Shown here: positions 1-11,725 of the stretch, in pieces
Position numbering within the stretch: position 1 is the first letter of the stretch
How the letters are laid out: each line of letters begins with the position of its first letter
Assembly: GCA_947179485.1 (NCBI GenBank)
Contig: OX359246.1
Location: 14,756,001-14,820,000, forward strand
Reading direction: 5' to 3'
DNA from: Allacma fusca
Lineage: Eukaryota; Arthropoda; Collembola; Symphypleona; Sminthuridae
DNA: 64,000 nt
Notes under the pieces: model-generated
What the model saw: only the letters and a program-made list of their open reading frames with translations
Database searches by the model: none
What the model was told of the DNA's origin: nothing
Program-made: the position numbers and the translations under genes

Positions 1-1184
1 ATGCATACATAAGTTCGTCAAGGTGAAAACACACACCCCGGGGATTTTTTTTTATTTCACAACATATTGTTGAGCGATTTAGAATCAACAAAAGTGTTTT
101 CTCATCATTCCAGTTTACTAATTCTACCCCGTACTTCATTTTAATTATTAAGTTCTGAAGTCTACTTAGAAGCATTGGTAATTAATTCAAGGTGACTTCC
201 TCTGAAAACCCCCTTTTTTGTCATATTAGCCACGCGCTCACCCTCGGCACTCACACAGTATATTTTTTGCTTCGAAGGATTCTGGGTAAACCCATGCTAT
301 ACGCCTAATTAAGAATCAGTACCACACCAACAACTGTGCGGAGGACTATATGTTGTGAGCAGAAATTATGTAAATATTTACATGGAGCCTCAAAATATTT
401 GTCTCGCCCCCTTGAGCCTGGACTGACGGGGCCGGGAAATAGTGAGTCAGGATTTACCCACAAAAGGGTAAATAAATGGTAAATTAGTATTATGAAAATT
501 TCGAATGATTGTTCAATATCAGTTATTTGGTCATGTACGACGGTATATGTTTGGGAGGAACATAAAACGAAATATTAGGTAGTATATTTATGCATTCAAT
601 ACAATATGAATACTTACATTACAATGTCACATTACGGGTGGTTTACGAGGTGGTATTAGATTTCTAAATGAAAAAATATAACTCATTGTCAGAAAAGCTT
701 ATAATAGCCTCCTCTCATCGCAACTCATTGGGGATTAAATCCAGGCAATCCTATATGCCTGCTCCTAACACAGCACGAGTAGGATCAACATTTCATTTCA
801 ATCCAAATTTTATTACTCGTTTTTGGATAATAAAATCATTAAATATTTTTTAATTAATTTGTTTCCCTTAAATGCCAGGATGAATTTTAAACAACCCGGG
901 ATGTTCTGGAGGGAGTAGCGTCACATACCCAAACTGATTCATATTCAGGATCGAATTCCCATAAGAGCTGACTCCCCATAACCACCTTATATTCCAGGGC
1001 TTTATTGTCTATGCTAATCCTTTCAGGGGACTTCTTCTGTAGGTGCGCAGGTCAGAGTTAATGACCCCAAATACTCGGGTATCATATATCATATATATGT
1101 ATATATAATTAGGAATATTATAACATCCAGCCCGGACACAGACTCCATCGTAATCCCTGCTTAAGCAGGTCAGGTGAGCGTATG
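1..1184. repeat. Dispersed repeat R, copy 1, first part
   Basis: This stretch is similar to 9895-11290 and to parts of 34130-38130, all in the same orientation. It has no coding capacity that I recognise. Shared landmarks are TTCTGGGTAAACCCATG near 290 and the CAGCCCGGACACAGACTCC segment near 1130. The family could not be classified. It resumes after the inserted element at 1193-2672. Confidence 0.7.
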
Positions 1185-1192
1185 GTTAAGAG

Positions 1193-2672
1193 TAGGGTGC
1201 CCAGAAGTCCTGATTTGATCAGGACTCCTGATTTGACCCAGGGTCACCTGATGACCTGATGAGCTAGAATTTAGTCCTGATTTCACAGTTGGTGACAAAA
1301 ATCACTTTGTTGCATTTCGGGACAAAGTGACTAAAATTTGTCATTACTTATCATAAAGACACTTTGTCCCAATAATACTGCAGTAACAAGTAGTAACTAT
1401 ACACCTGAACCTTATTGTTGCCCTGCATGTAAAATGCTTTTACTAGTTCAATCTGGAATGTTTTTATTTCGTAATAACCTCAACTGCAGTTGTACGTGAG
1501 TTTTGTAGTGTTCACTTACAGTTACCAAGAATTGTTCATGATATCTCACGGGTACATGTCCCATATAAAATGTTCAGTTGAAAGATTTCGTTTCTGGTTG
1601 TAAAGATCAGTAAAAATTATCTTAATTATTCGGAATGACAAAGAATAGTTGTATTTGCAATGTGCAGTGGAGAAAGTTGTATTAAGTGTATAACAGCAGG
1701 ATTACGGCTTCGAAAGAGAATATTTTGACGGAAAATCATAAAAAAAGTGCGTTTGTGTGTTTCAAGCAATTACAAATCTAAGTGATGACACCAAAACCAC
1801 TGCTGCCTAATTAGCACCGGCTTATCATGGAATAAAGCATCACCAATCTTTTAGAAGTTCTGACTGTCTTTCTAGTTTAGTAAGACAAATATTTTCAGAT
1901 TTTCAAATACTTTTTAAACTAGAATCAACGAAAGTTTCAACGGGGCTAAAATGACAAGTTTTCTTCTCAATGCATATGCGGTTAAAATCAAAGAAACACT
2001 TAGCTTGTTTTACAAATCATGTGCTAATTATGTGAAAAAAGGTATAATTTTTCAGACTAACATTCGTAATCATTTAAAGTTCCTGTGCTTAGATAGCTGT
2101 TTTTCGTTTCTCGAATTTGAAACAGGAGTGAAATCCATGAGCATTGAACTACTCCACGCATACGTATATGCTGTTTGACGAATATGAAATTCTAAGAAAG
2201 TCTGATAATTCACTAAGTTACGAAAACAGTTCTTAACGGTTGTATTATATGATTTTTTTTACTATTGAGGGCAACTGTTAAACTGATGTCATTTTTATGC
2301 AGTATGAAATGTAGCAACGCTGAGACTGACAGAATTGTTTCTTTATTGCAGCAAATTTAGACCCCACGAAACAACTTGCTAAACATAAATGAACAGAACT
2401 GCTGAACATTGTGAACTACCAAAACTAAAGTTGTTCTCGAATGTTTAAAGATTGTATTGCGAACAAACGATTACTGACAGCTGCTAAATCATCTAAAAAG
2501 TATGACTACAAGAGAAACTGAATTCTTGAGGTAACTACCTACTATACCCGGGATATACAAGCCAATAATAAATAATCAAATTCCAATGAAACCTTATTAT
2601 ACTTGATTTTTGAATTTTATATTTTTTCACTAAGGAGTCCTGATTTGAGTTTCTAATAATCTGGGCACCCTA
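1193..2672. mobile_element. hAT-like DNA transposon inserted in repeat R1
   Basis: The terminal inverted repeats are TAGGGTGCCCAGA and TCTGGGCACCCTA. The 8-bp target duplication is GTTAAGAG (1185-1192) and GTTATGAG (2673-2680), and the uninterrupted target is seen in copy R2 at about 11287. The ends are rich in TCCTGATTTGA-like words. The only longer frame (1951-2178, plus) resembles no transposase I know, so it is probably non-autonomous. An 8-bp duplication with TAGGG termini is typical of hAT. Confidence 0.85.
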
Positions 2673-2680
2673 GTTATGAG

Positions 2681-3110
2681 CTGGAAAGTCCCTAATACAG
2701 AGATCCGTGGGATGCTGTGCAATAAAAATATTTCCCTTCGTTCATTGGGATGAATTTCCAGGTTTCTCCCAAAAGTGGGGACATCGAGTTCTCTTCATCC
2801 AACACCTCAACTGACGGTCCTCAGCATCAGCAAAGATCTTGTTTCTTTTTAAAGTATTTATTTCTCTCAGAATTTCGTAAAACGTGCAAAACAAAAATTC
2901 TTTTTGGATTGTGTGAAAATAGATGTCCATGTTTTTGTAATTTTATGTAAGATTTGTTTCAAAACAATGTTTCAAATTTGTCTTTGTAGGTTGCACTCTA
3001 AAGATGCGTATTCCCATTTGAACTTAATTAAGGGAAATTAAGGATTTCCCACTTGACATTCTTTTTGATCTCTCATTTGTGACACACTCAGCTCAGAATC
3101 TCTCAGTACT
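2681..3110. repeat. Dispersed repeat R, copy 1, end part
   Basis: It continues R1 after the hAT insertion and matches 11288-11725, including AAATATTTCCCTTCGTTCAT and the closing GTGACACACTCAGCT. The short open frames on either strand here are not conserved between copies. Confidence 0.65.
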
Positions 3111-3299
3111 AAAAGAAGGATACCATCTGACCAAATCAATTTTTTAAAACTTCGCGCGAATGGAGGATCTAAGGATTTAACCAAGCAGAAGCGTTCCTGC
3201 GGGGAAGCACGTTATCATCGTACAACCATATCCTAGAAAACCTATCCAACCAGAAGCGTCCAGAAGGGCAAACAAGTTATCACCGAATAACCATATCTG

Positions 3300-4013
3300 G
3301 TGCATTATGCAAACTGAGGAGTTTAGCGAAGTAAACGAAGACTCATTTACGATAAATGACCAGGTTCTTACGCTGCTTCCTGGTGATGAGCTAACTTACT
3401 AAAGCATAGATTGTGTGGATTGTGCAACACGGGATGACTCCGGTTAATACCCTGTTGAATATCCTAACACCATTACTCCATCTGGCATGCCCACTCACAT
3501 TTTGAAACTCAAAGCAGAAGCAACTGTTATGTTATTGCACAGTTTAAATACTAAAGCGTGGTTTAGGTAACGAGACTAGACTTATTGTAACAAAACTGCA
3601 AATAAAATCTCATTTTAGCTACAGTTTTGTCTGGAAGAGCTGCTGGTAAATCTGTGTTTATTCCTCGCATAACATTAACTTCCAGTGAAGGAGATTTTCC
3701 ATTTGTATTAAAGTGTCGTCAATTTCCGATTAGATTGAGCTTAGTAATAAATCACAAGGACAAAGTTTTGATAGAGTAGGCATATGTTTCCCCAAACCTG
3801 TTTTCGCACATGGACGTAGCATTTGCCAGAGCTAAATGCAAAAACAATGCGAGAGTTGTTATTGTTATTACCGCTGAGCAAGATGAAATCATGGGGAAAG
3901 ACGAGGGAGTGTACACAAGCAATTGTGTATGCAAAGAAATACTTTAGTTTCTAAATTGTTAATGCAGTACAAGACGAAAAAATTCATGTGCGAAGCACAG
4001 GCTTATCAGCTAG
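3300..4013 (+). mobile_element. Helitron 3' part: helicase remnant plus terminus
   Basis: Several frames give the end of a Helitron Pif1-type helicase: FIPRITLTSSEGDFPFVLKC, RQFPIRLSLVIN, DVAFARAKCKN and GKDEGVYTSN, with the stop at about 3947. These match the SF1B helicase C-terminus (IPRI.L, RRQFP, AFSRA, N-terminal to YTSNVVY). About 60 bp later the hairpin GTGCGAAGCAC and CTAG followed by T form a Helitron 3' terminus ending at 4013. The coding part is degenerate. The 5' end was not located. Confidence 0.75.
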
Positions 4014-4022
4014 TATATTCTA

Positions 4023-4640
4023 CTAGTAAAAGCCCTGCTCCGCAGGGAGATTCGCTTGACGTCTTGGTTTGTTGTAATTAATAATTAATAATTGCGTGAT
4101 AATAGTCAGATAGCAGAATAAAAGTCATTTAAAACGCAAAAAATCGATATACATGTGAAAAAATCATGGTTGAACTTCACACTAAGGCCCTGCGCATGTC
4201 TCATATTTGGTCCCTAGACCGTGGCTGGGAGTTGGTCCCGCATACATTTTTACCAATCAGTAAATTTAACGATTAAAAACGTCCTTAAAACAATATTTAT
4301 TGTAAACGTTTCATTTCTATCATCAAGTATTTTGCCTTGATGCTCAGGGTCGACAATTTTTACTTTAACTTTCCTTCTATATGTAGCTCTGCAAAGTTTA
4401 TAATATTTCGGGCTCCACACGATTAACTCAGTTTTGTCGACATATACTTTTACACTGTATTGAGAAGTCGCTCTAAAATTGCTACATAGAGTGTCATTTA
4501 CAATGATCTTAATCTTTATTTTTGATTTGTCGAAAACATACAGTTGACCGTGTAAAAACATTGGTTTCGATAGATAAAGATAACAGTATCCAAACTTTTC
4601 CTTTAGCATTTTTCATCGTCACAACAAAGCTTAAATTAAA
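4023..4640 (-). mobile_element. Second Helitron 3' part, opposite orientation
   Basis: A 119-codon minus-strand frame (4609-4250) begins with YLSKPMFLHGQLYV, the helicase C-terminal motif that precedes AFSRAR in intact elements, followed by KIKIIVNDT. Downstream on the minus strand comes the hairpin CCTGCGGAGCAGG, then GCTTTTACTAG ending at 4023 and a T. It therefore faces the Helitron terminus at 4013 only 9 bp away. The remainder toward 5' (higher coordinates) is not defined. Confidence 0.65.
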
Positions 4641-5129
4641 TTATAGTAATTATTAAGAAAGCCCAAAGGTCTCATGTCGCAAGACCCCGGGATGGCTGAC
4701 CGTGACAATGTCGCCGCCCTTGCTATTGTATAATGCTTTAATAGTTTATTTTTTAAATTTGTTTAAAAATACTTATTTGAATGAGTGGGCCGTCTTGGTA
4801 CTGAATGGCTGTCCTTGACAATGTCGCTACTGTGTAATGCTTTAATAATTTATTTTAAAATTTTTAAAATAATTAAAATAATTTATTTAGCGCGCGTACA
4901 TTATTTTACTCTCAAATCCGCATTACACCAGACAAAGACAAAGATTGTCCACTCTTTGAAATTAGTAGAGAGGGTGCTTTTTTACTTTTTGTACTTATTT
5001 ACGCAATGTTTTTATATTTTTTGCTCTTTTTTAACAATATGCTCTTTTATTTTTTGTACTAATTTTTAAATTAGACGCCGCTTTCTTATTGGCTCGTAGA
5101 TTTGGCGCGAAAATTCAAATGAACATACT
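4641..5129. other. AT-rich stretch without recognised gene
   Basis: It holds a doubled motif CGTGACAATGTCGCC / CTTGACAATGTCGCT at about 4700 and 4812, each followed by TAATGCTTTAATA. Perhaps it is the body of the minus-strand Helitron. The 94-codon plus frame at 4785 is low complexity. Confidence 0.3.
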
Positions 5130-5134
5130 CCATA

Positions 5135-5965
5135 GGGTCTGTTTTTTTGAAAACGGCCACCCGTGAATGCAATTATTTTTTGAAACACAATTATAGGGCC
5201 CTTTAGATGAAAAGTTTGTTTAAAAAAAATATCCACACCTTTTTTTCCCGTAAATCCGAATAGGAAGGTTAAAAAACCGAAAATTTCAATTATTTATTGT
5301 AGCTATACCGATTTGAATATTAAAAATTGGGCTATCTCAAACACATTGGCTAACCAACTACTACACCCGTGATTTTTTTTGATATCGTTGAATCAAAATT
5401 TCGGATTTTTGCAAAAAATCACATGGGGAATTTTGAAATTTCGGATTTTTTTTGACTGCACACACGCAAGTGCGCACTTTTTAAAAACTCTAAACTCAAG
5501 GGAAGTACGAAGCTTACATTTTAAAATTGTTAAAAAGTGCGCACTTGCGTGTGCCGGCAGTCAAATCGTGGAAAATCCGAAACGGGTAATTTGTATACAT
5601 ATCTGCGTAAGGCGTTGTGGATATGTTACGTTTACGAATAGTTTGCATGAACATACATACATGGCGCATGCAAGCATGCTTGCTTGCTGCAGTGGACGAG
5701 GAGAGGAGTTTCCTCCCAACGTAATACACGGGGAGCGCCTTCCATGTAAATAGAAAGCCCTATCACGCTCCATTCCTTGGGACCGTGCCGCAGCTCAAAT
5801 AGTCCCAAATTATTTTTTTAATAATTTGGGATTGGAAATTTGTAGACCAACCATATTTGGTCTCAGCACTACCCTCACTATTTTAATTGTATTTATGTAC
5901 ATTATATGTACATAAAAACAAAAAATGTTTCACTATTGGAATGGCTGTATTGAAAAAACAGACCC
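5135..5965. mobile_element. Fold-back DNA element, copy 1, with internal palindrome
   Basis: The inverted ends are GGGTCTGTTTTTTTGAAAAC and the complement of GTATTGAAAAAACAGACCC. CCATA flanks both sides (5130-5134 and 5966-5970). The centre holds a second inverted repeat, AAGTGCGCACTTTTTAAAAA at about 5469 and its partner at about 5535. Related to 13198-14041, which lies inverted relative to it. No transposase is present and the superfamily is unknown. Confidence 0.8.
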
Positions 5966-6037
5966 CCATATTATATAAGATAGTATTCCAAAACTTCTGA
6001 GAATTATTTCATAATGCAGAAAAAGAAAATGCTAGAA

Positions 6038-7201
6038 TCCTTCTTCTTATTGCTCTGGACCTGTCCGTTGATTTAAACTTTCGCGGCTTTGGCTTTACAA
6101 TTCAAACCTTCGCGGCTCATTTCAATATATAGCCAAGCAAGTCGGTGGTTTATACAGCAAGCCGAGAAGCGCATCGGGCTGAAACGTTGTCGCAGAGGAG
6201 AGCTTTTTCAGCTCGCTTAGCTCGCTGTGGTTCTCAGCATATACCAACTGCTTGCAGCATACTGGAAGCTCGCAATATTACGCAATTTTAGATTGTCACT
6301 TAAAAGCGCTAATCATAATTATTATAAACATTGGACATAAATCTTCAAATTTGGATTAAATTAAGTCTGGTAGTTAGAAAAACTACGTTCGGTTACAGCA
6401 CTGACGAATTTGAGGAGAGGAGAATTTTAATGACTGAACTTTGTACACATAAGTGTGAGATTCTTATTAGGAAAAAGCAAATGGAATTGAAAGTACTTAT
6501 TGCAGCACTTTTTATATATAACGTCAGATAAATTCTCAGAATTTGTATTGCTGAAGTTATTTGCTCACTATTTTGTAATTACAAGCCATAAATTTGATCT
6601 TTATATTCCCTAAAAATATCATTACGAATTAAGGATTGATTTGTAGGAACCACGGACTTTAGTAACAATAGCAATTGAAAAGTGTTGCGCTAATATGAAT
6701 TCCTGTCACTTTTCCTATTTTAAATTATCAGTGCGTCCTGTGTCTGAGGCTTCAGTTACATTATTACGATACAACTGAGATGTATACAAATTATAACAAC
6801 ATAAAAAATCATATTAGATCACACTAAGGGGTGAAGCACCATACAGTGATTCAACAACCAGATTTAATAACAATGTTGGTTGGTATTAAGTTGATCAATC
6901 GATTAGTTAAATTCCCCGTGTATAGCCAAATATTGAGTTTGGGAGAGAACTTTAGTGGGCTGGAGCGTTGTACCATAATTTTTTGATGATGAATTGCCAA
7001 CTAGCTATTTGAAACGAATTGTTAGCCTTACAATTAATAATGTCTTATATGAGATTACTTTGCCTAGCGAAGCGGGCTATTAATATTAAGCCTTCTCGAC
7101 ACGCCATAATACGGGATCTACATATAGAAATTTAAGATTTTGTGTATACTCTCAAAATTCTCAAGCAATTGACCCTGTGCGAAGCACGGGGCTTTTACTA
7201 G
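6038..7201 (+). mobile_element. Non-autonomous Helitron, both ends defined
   Basis: It starts with TC at 6038 and ends with the hairpin CCTGTGCGAAGCACGGG, CTTTTA and CTAG at 7201. It is inserted between A (6037) and T (7202) with no target duplication. The empty site is visible in X2 near 11790 (GCTAGAATAAATATG). The 1164 bp contain no helicase or Rep remnant. Confidence 0.85.
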
Positions 7202-8942
7202 TATTATATTATGCCAGCTATTCTAAATTTGTCCAAACATTCAACATTCTGACAAATAATACTTCAAAGTTTTGGAAAATTCCAACAGTACTGCAAAACT
7301 TCTGAAAATTATACTATAAAAAAGAAAACGCTAGAATATTACGTAAATTATATTAATAAAATATTTCAAGTTTTTTAAAATTATTTTCGAATTTCTAAAT
7401 TTTGTCAAATATTCTAAACTATTTAAAGCATTCTGAAAATAATTTCAAAAGTTCTGCAAAAATATAAAAAATCAAAAATATTATGTCAAGTATTCTGTAG
7501 TATTTCAAAAGTTCTGGAATATATTTAAAAATATTTAGAAACGTTTTAAAAAATAATAAAATTCTAGAAAATTAAAAATTCTAGAAAACACTTCAAGCTT
7601 CTAGAAAGTATTTAAACAATTCTGGAAAATAATTGAATAGTGTTGTTTTTTATGTTTAAAGATTTTTGCGTTACATACATATGTTGCTGATTTACAAAAG
7701 GTGAAGATATTCTTGATTTGACAGATTTTGAGAACTACAGATACTGCATGTTAGCACTTCGCTCAATTGGCTATCGGTTGTCAGGTTGCACTTTTAGATG
7801 TTTTGAAATTATGAAACTCACTTAGATATTACAGGGTGTTTCTTGCTTTCCTTTTATTCCTCTGCTAGTGGTATTACAGTTTCCATAGTTTTTTGTCTAG
7901 TTATTAGTTTATTTGCTTATTGTTAGTTTATTCGTCAATCAATGTGATTACAATCCTTTCTTGTAAGTTTCGTTGATTTAATCTTCCTCGTTTTCTAATG
8001 TTGTTTTTATATTAATAAATTAAATCTAAGACCTTACAAAAATGTCAACTGTTAAAATTAAAACAAAATTATTTACAATTTAGTAAAAACAGCTTTACAA
8101 TGTAAACGTTCAAGTAGTTTGAAGAGCAAAAATTATTTTTCTTCGAGCTTGTTTGTGAACTTCAAAATTATAAGCAGGTTGGACATAAGCTTCTCACTTT
8201 TACTTATGTATATTGTTATAGAATATTTTTTTGTAATAGGTAAGAAATTCCTTTACCTATCCTAATATCTGCACCTACACCTACCTAATTGAATTACCAC
8301 AACTTAAATTTTCCTCGCTATTAGAGTATTCAATTCTGTTTGCTTTAGGGTGCTCTGAAGTAAACAAAAAATTGACTTTATACTTCAAACGCCTTCGGTC
8401 TAAATCATATAATTCTCCCCGCACCCAGCTTTTAAATTCGGATTATACATTGTTAATTTGTTTTAAAAATATATATTTTTAGCAGATAATTTTAAATACA
8501 TTACTTCCGACCATGTCCACTGCGTCCACCAGATTTTGCCAAAATTCGTCTAACTTAGCAGATTGCCTTTCCTAATCACGATGTTTTCATCACCAAATCA
8601 AATAAGTATCGTGGTGCTTGACATACCCTATAACTCATTAGTTTGTAGACTGTAGCCCTCGTATATGTTATATTTTACATGAATAAAAACGGCAGTAAAC
8701 TTGCAAGTATTTGTTCCCGATTCGCTTTTAAAACGTCAATTCCATCAAATCATTTAGTAGAAATATGGAGAATTAAATGAATTTATTTTTCAGGTGGAAC
8801 AAATTAAAACTGTACTTATGTCAATAAAAATATCAGTAAGTTCAGTTTATAATTGCGAACCAATAATAAAACTATGTATAGGGTTTTATATTCTTTTTTT
8901 ACCCCTTTCTTATGTACTGGTCGATGGCACAAAACATGAAAT
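7202..8942. other. Spacer X1, no functional gene
   Basis: It is similar to 11726-13190 (X2) and 38131-42540 (X3). The first 400 bp are a run of TTCTGAAAAT / TTCTAGAAAA words. It contains the FAS exon 1 fossil at 8506-8597. The exon 2 region kept in X2/X3 is deleted here, near 8000. Confidence 0.6.
8506..8597 (-). pseudogene. FAS exon 1 fossil in spacer X1
   Basis: Read on the minus strand the segment gives DENIVI and, in another frame, [18 protein letters not shown], clearly related to gene A exon 1 ([18 protein letters not shown]). The GRFP part is damaged and the donor GT is replaced. It is more diverged than gene B and so belongs to an older FAS copy. A sister fossil is at 41398-41489. 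Confidence 0.75.
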
Positions 8943-9872
8943 CATACTTGCAGTTTTGGCCCAAAGTTCAAATTCAGTTCCATTCACATCCCCAAATTTT
9001 TCGTGCCGTTCAGTTAAGTTCAGTTCCCCTTGTCCAAAGCCTGTCGTAGTTCAGTTCAGTTCACTGCGTACTTTCCAGTCGTTACGATCAGTTCAGTTCA
9101 CCCTTTCAGTATGTTTTCAAAGTTCAATTCAACTCATTATTAACTTTTCGGTCGTTCAGTTCAGTTCGCTTTATCTATCATTAGCGAGCCAATTAGTACA
9201 AGTCATTTATGGTATATTTAAGTGGCATTAAGTAATATTTTTATAGCTGACTTTGAACTTTGACTCGATTTTTCGCTAAATGACTGATAAGATAACTACT
9301 TTCAAATCTCCGGTGTTTTGAAAGCAGTATTGACTTTGAGCTTTCTGGTGAACGATATAAGATCAATATAAGAAAACCAAGCTATTCCAAGTTAATAAAT
9401 CGTATAAATGTGCTATAAGCTTACAATCATTGTGGGTTTTAATTCATACGATTTCGTCTAAAATGTGCTAAATAATGTAAAATATGTAACATACCGGCTT
9501 TCTTGTAAATAACTATTTCTTTTGTTTGTAATTTAATGTCATTGTAATGAATAGCCAAAAACCATAATGCTAGTTTTTGAGATTACAACTATAAAATATA
9601 TGGTCATGCAATTTAGAGATAGATCATATTCGTGTTGTGTTCACGAATATAAAAGTTTATATTCAAACCGGGACTCTTAAGTTCAATTCAGTTCAGTTTG
9701 TGTTGCTTGAACGTTCGTTCACATTCATAATAAGTTTTGCTGAGTTCAATTCAAATTCATTCAATAAAAATTTTGCATCTAGCTAGTTCGTTCAAGTTCA
9801 TTCAAAAACAATGAAAATATTGGTTAGTTCAGTTCAGTTCACAACTTTATGAACTGAACGACTGCAAGTATG
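8943..9872. mobile_element. TIR element rich in TTCAGTTCAG words
   Basis: The inverted ends are CATACTTGCAGT and ACTGCAAGTATG. The interior near both ends is filled with GTTCAGTTCA-type repeats (8990-9160 and 9680-9860). X3 lacks this segment at the equivalent place near 41830. No clear target duplication remains. The 145-codon plus frame at 8794-9231 is a product of these repeats. Confidence 0.6.
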
Positions 9873-9894
9873 CTTTAATATACGTAGGCTCGTC

Positions 9895-11725
9895 TAGGTA
9901 AAAACACACACCACGGTGATTTTTTTTATTTCACAACATTTAGTTGAGCGATTTAGAATCAACAAGTGTTTTCTCATCATTCCAGTACTGTACTAATTCT
10001 ACTCCGTACTTCATTTTAATTATTAAGTTCTGACGTCTACTTCGAAGCATTGCTAATTTATTGGAGGCAACTTCCTCTAAAAATCCTCTTTTCTGATCAT
10101 ATTAGTCAGGTGCTCACCCTCGGTACTCACACAGTAAATTTTTTGCTTCGACGAATTCTGGGTAAACCCATGTTATATGCCTAATTAGGAATCATTACAA
10201 CATCAACAACTGTCCGGAAGACTATATGTTGTGAGCAGAAATTATGTAAATGTTTACATGGAGCCTCAAATTATTTGTATCGACCCCTTGACCATGGAAG
10301 CGACATTCTCCTGCAGTTTGTACTAACTTCCAGATTTGTCGTCAAAATGTATCATCGTATCTCAGAAACTTTGAAAACAGTTCTCAGGGAAGTGGATCAA
10401 AATCTGAATAACTTTTATAAAAAAGGAAATTTTTGAATGATTCTGGATTATTGCTCAACTTTTAAAATCTATCAAAAAATTGGACGATTTCGTAACTATA
10501 ATTTCAAGGGCTTTTAAACGAATTCACACACGACATCAGCAAGCCGAAAAGTTTAGGTACGGGCCGGGAAATAATGAGGCAAGATTTTCCCACAACAAGG
10601 TAAATAAACGGTAAATTATTAACACGAAAATTACGAATGATTGATTGGTTTTTTCAATTTATAATATTTGGTCATGTCTCTGTGCGACGGTATATGTTTT
10701 GGAGGAACATAAAACGAAATATTAGGTAGCATATTTACACATTCAATACAATATGAATACATACATTACAATGTCACATTACGGGTGGTATTAGATTTCT
10801 GAAAGGAAAAATATAAATCATTGTCAGACGTGCTTAATAGCCTTCTCCCCTCGCATCTCATTGCGAGATTAAATCCTGGCAAGCCTCTCCTAACGCAGCA
10901 CGAGTAGGATCTACATATATTTCATTTCAATCTATGATTCATTACTCGTTCTTGGAAATAAAACTATTAAATATTTTTTAATTTATTTGTTTCTTGAATA
11001 GGATAAATTTTAAACAACCCGGGATCTTCTGTAGGGAGTAGCGTCACATACCCAAACTAATTCAAATTCAGGACCAAACTCCCATAGAGCTGACTCCTTA
11101 TAACCACCTTACATTTCAGGTCTTGATGTCATGAGCAGACTGATCCTTTCAGTGGACTTCTTCTGTGGGTGCACAGGTCAGAGTTAATGACCACAAATAC
11201 TCTGGTACCATCGGGAATATTATCAAACCCAGCCCGGACACAGACTCCATCGTAACTCAAGCTTGAGCAGGCCAAGTGAACGTATGGTTATGAGCTGGAA
11301 AGTCCTTAATACAGAGTTCCTTGGGATGTTGTGCAATACAAAATATTTCCCTTCGTTCATTGGGATGAATTTCCAGGTTTCTCCCAAAAGTGGGGACATG
11401 GAGTTCTCTTTGTCCAACACCTCAATGGACAGTCTTCAGCATCAAGAAAGATCTTGTACGTTGTTCTTTTTAAAGAATTTTATTTCTCTCAGAAGTTCGT
11501 AAAACGTGCAAAACAAAAATTCATTTTGGATTGGGTGAAAATAGATTTCCATGTTTTTGTATTTTCTTGTAAGATTTGTTTCAAAACAATGTTTCAAATT
11601 TGTCTTTGTAAGTTACAATCTATTGATGCGTACTCCCATTTGAGCTTAATTTAGGGAAGTTGAGAATTTTCCACTTGACATATCCTTTCTCCTTCCTCAT
11701 TAGTGACACACTCAGCTAAGAGTAT
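9895..11725. repeat. Dispersed repeat R, copy 2 (uninterrupted)
   Basis: This is the longest uninterrupted copy of R, about 1.8 kb, and it supplies empty sites for insertions in the other copies. It starts near ACACACACCACGG and ends near GTGACACACTCAGCT. The overlapping frames at 11223-11654 on both strands have no recognisable product and are not preserved in R1. Confidence 0.7.

Noticed and set aside
1120-1900. Long terminal repeat or other retrovirus-like structure in the R copies
   Set aside because: No primer-binding site, polypurine tract or related coding region was recognised, so R is left as an unclassified dispersed repeat.
5379-5773. Frames of 70-124 codons on both strands
   Set aside because: They fall inside the fold-back element and reflect its palindrome; not preserved in the related element at 13198-14041.
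8794-9231. 145-codon plus-strand frame
   Set aside because: Half of it is GTTCAGTTCA repeat of a TIR element and the frame is absent from spacer X3.
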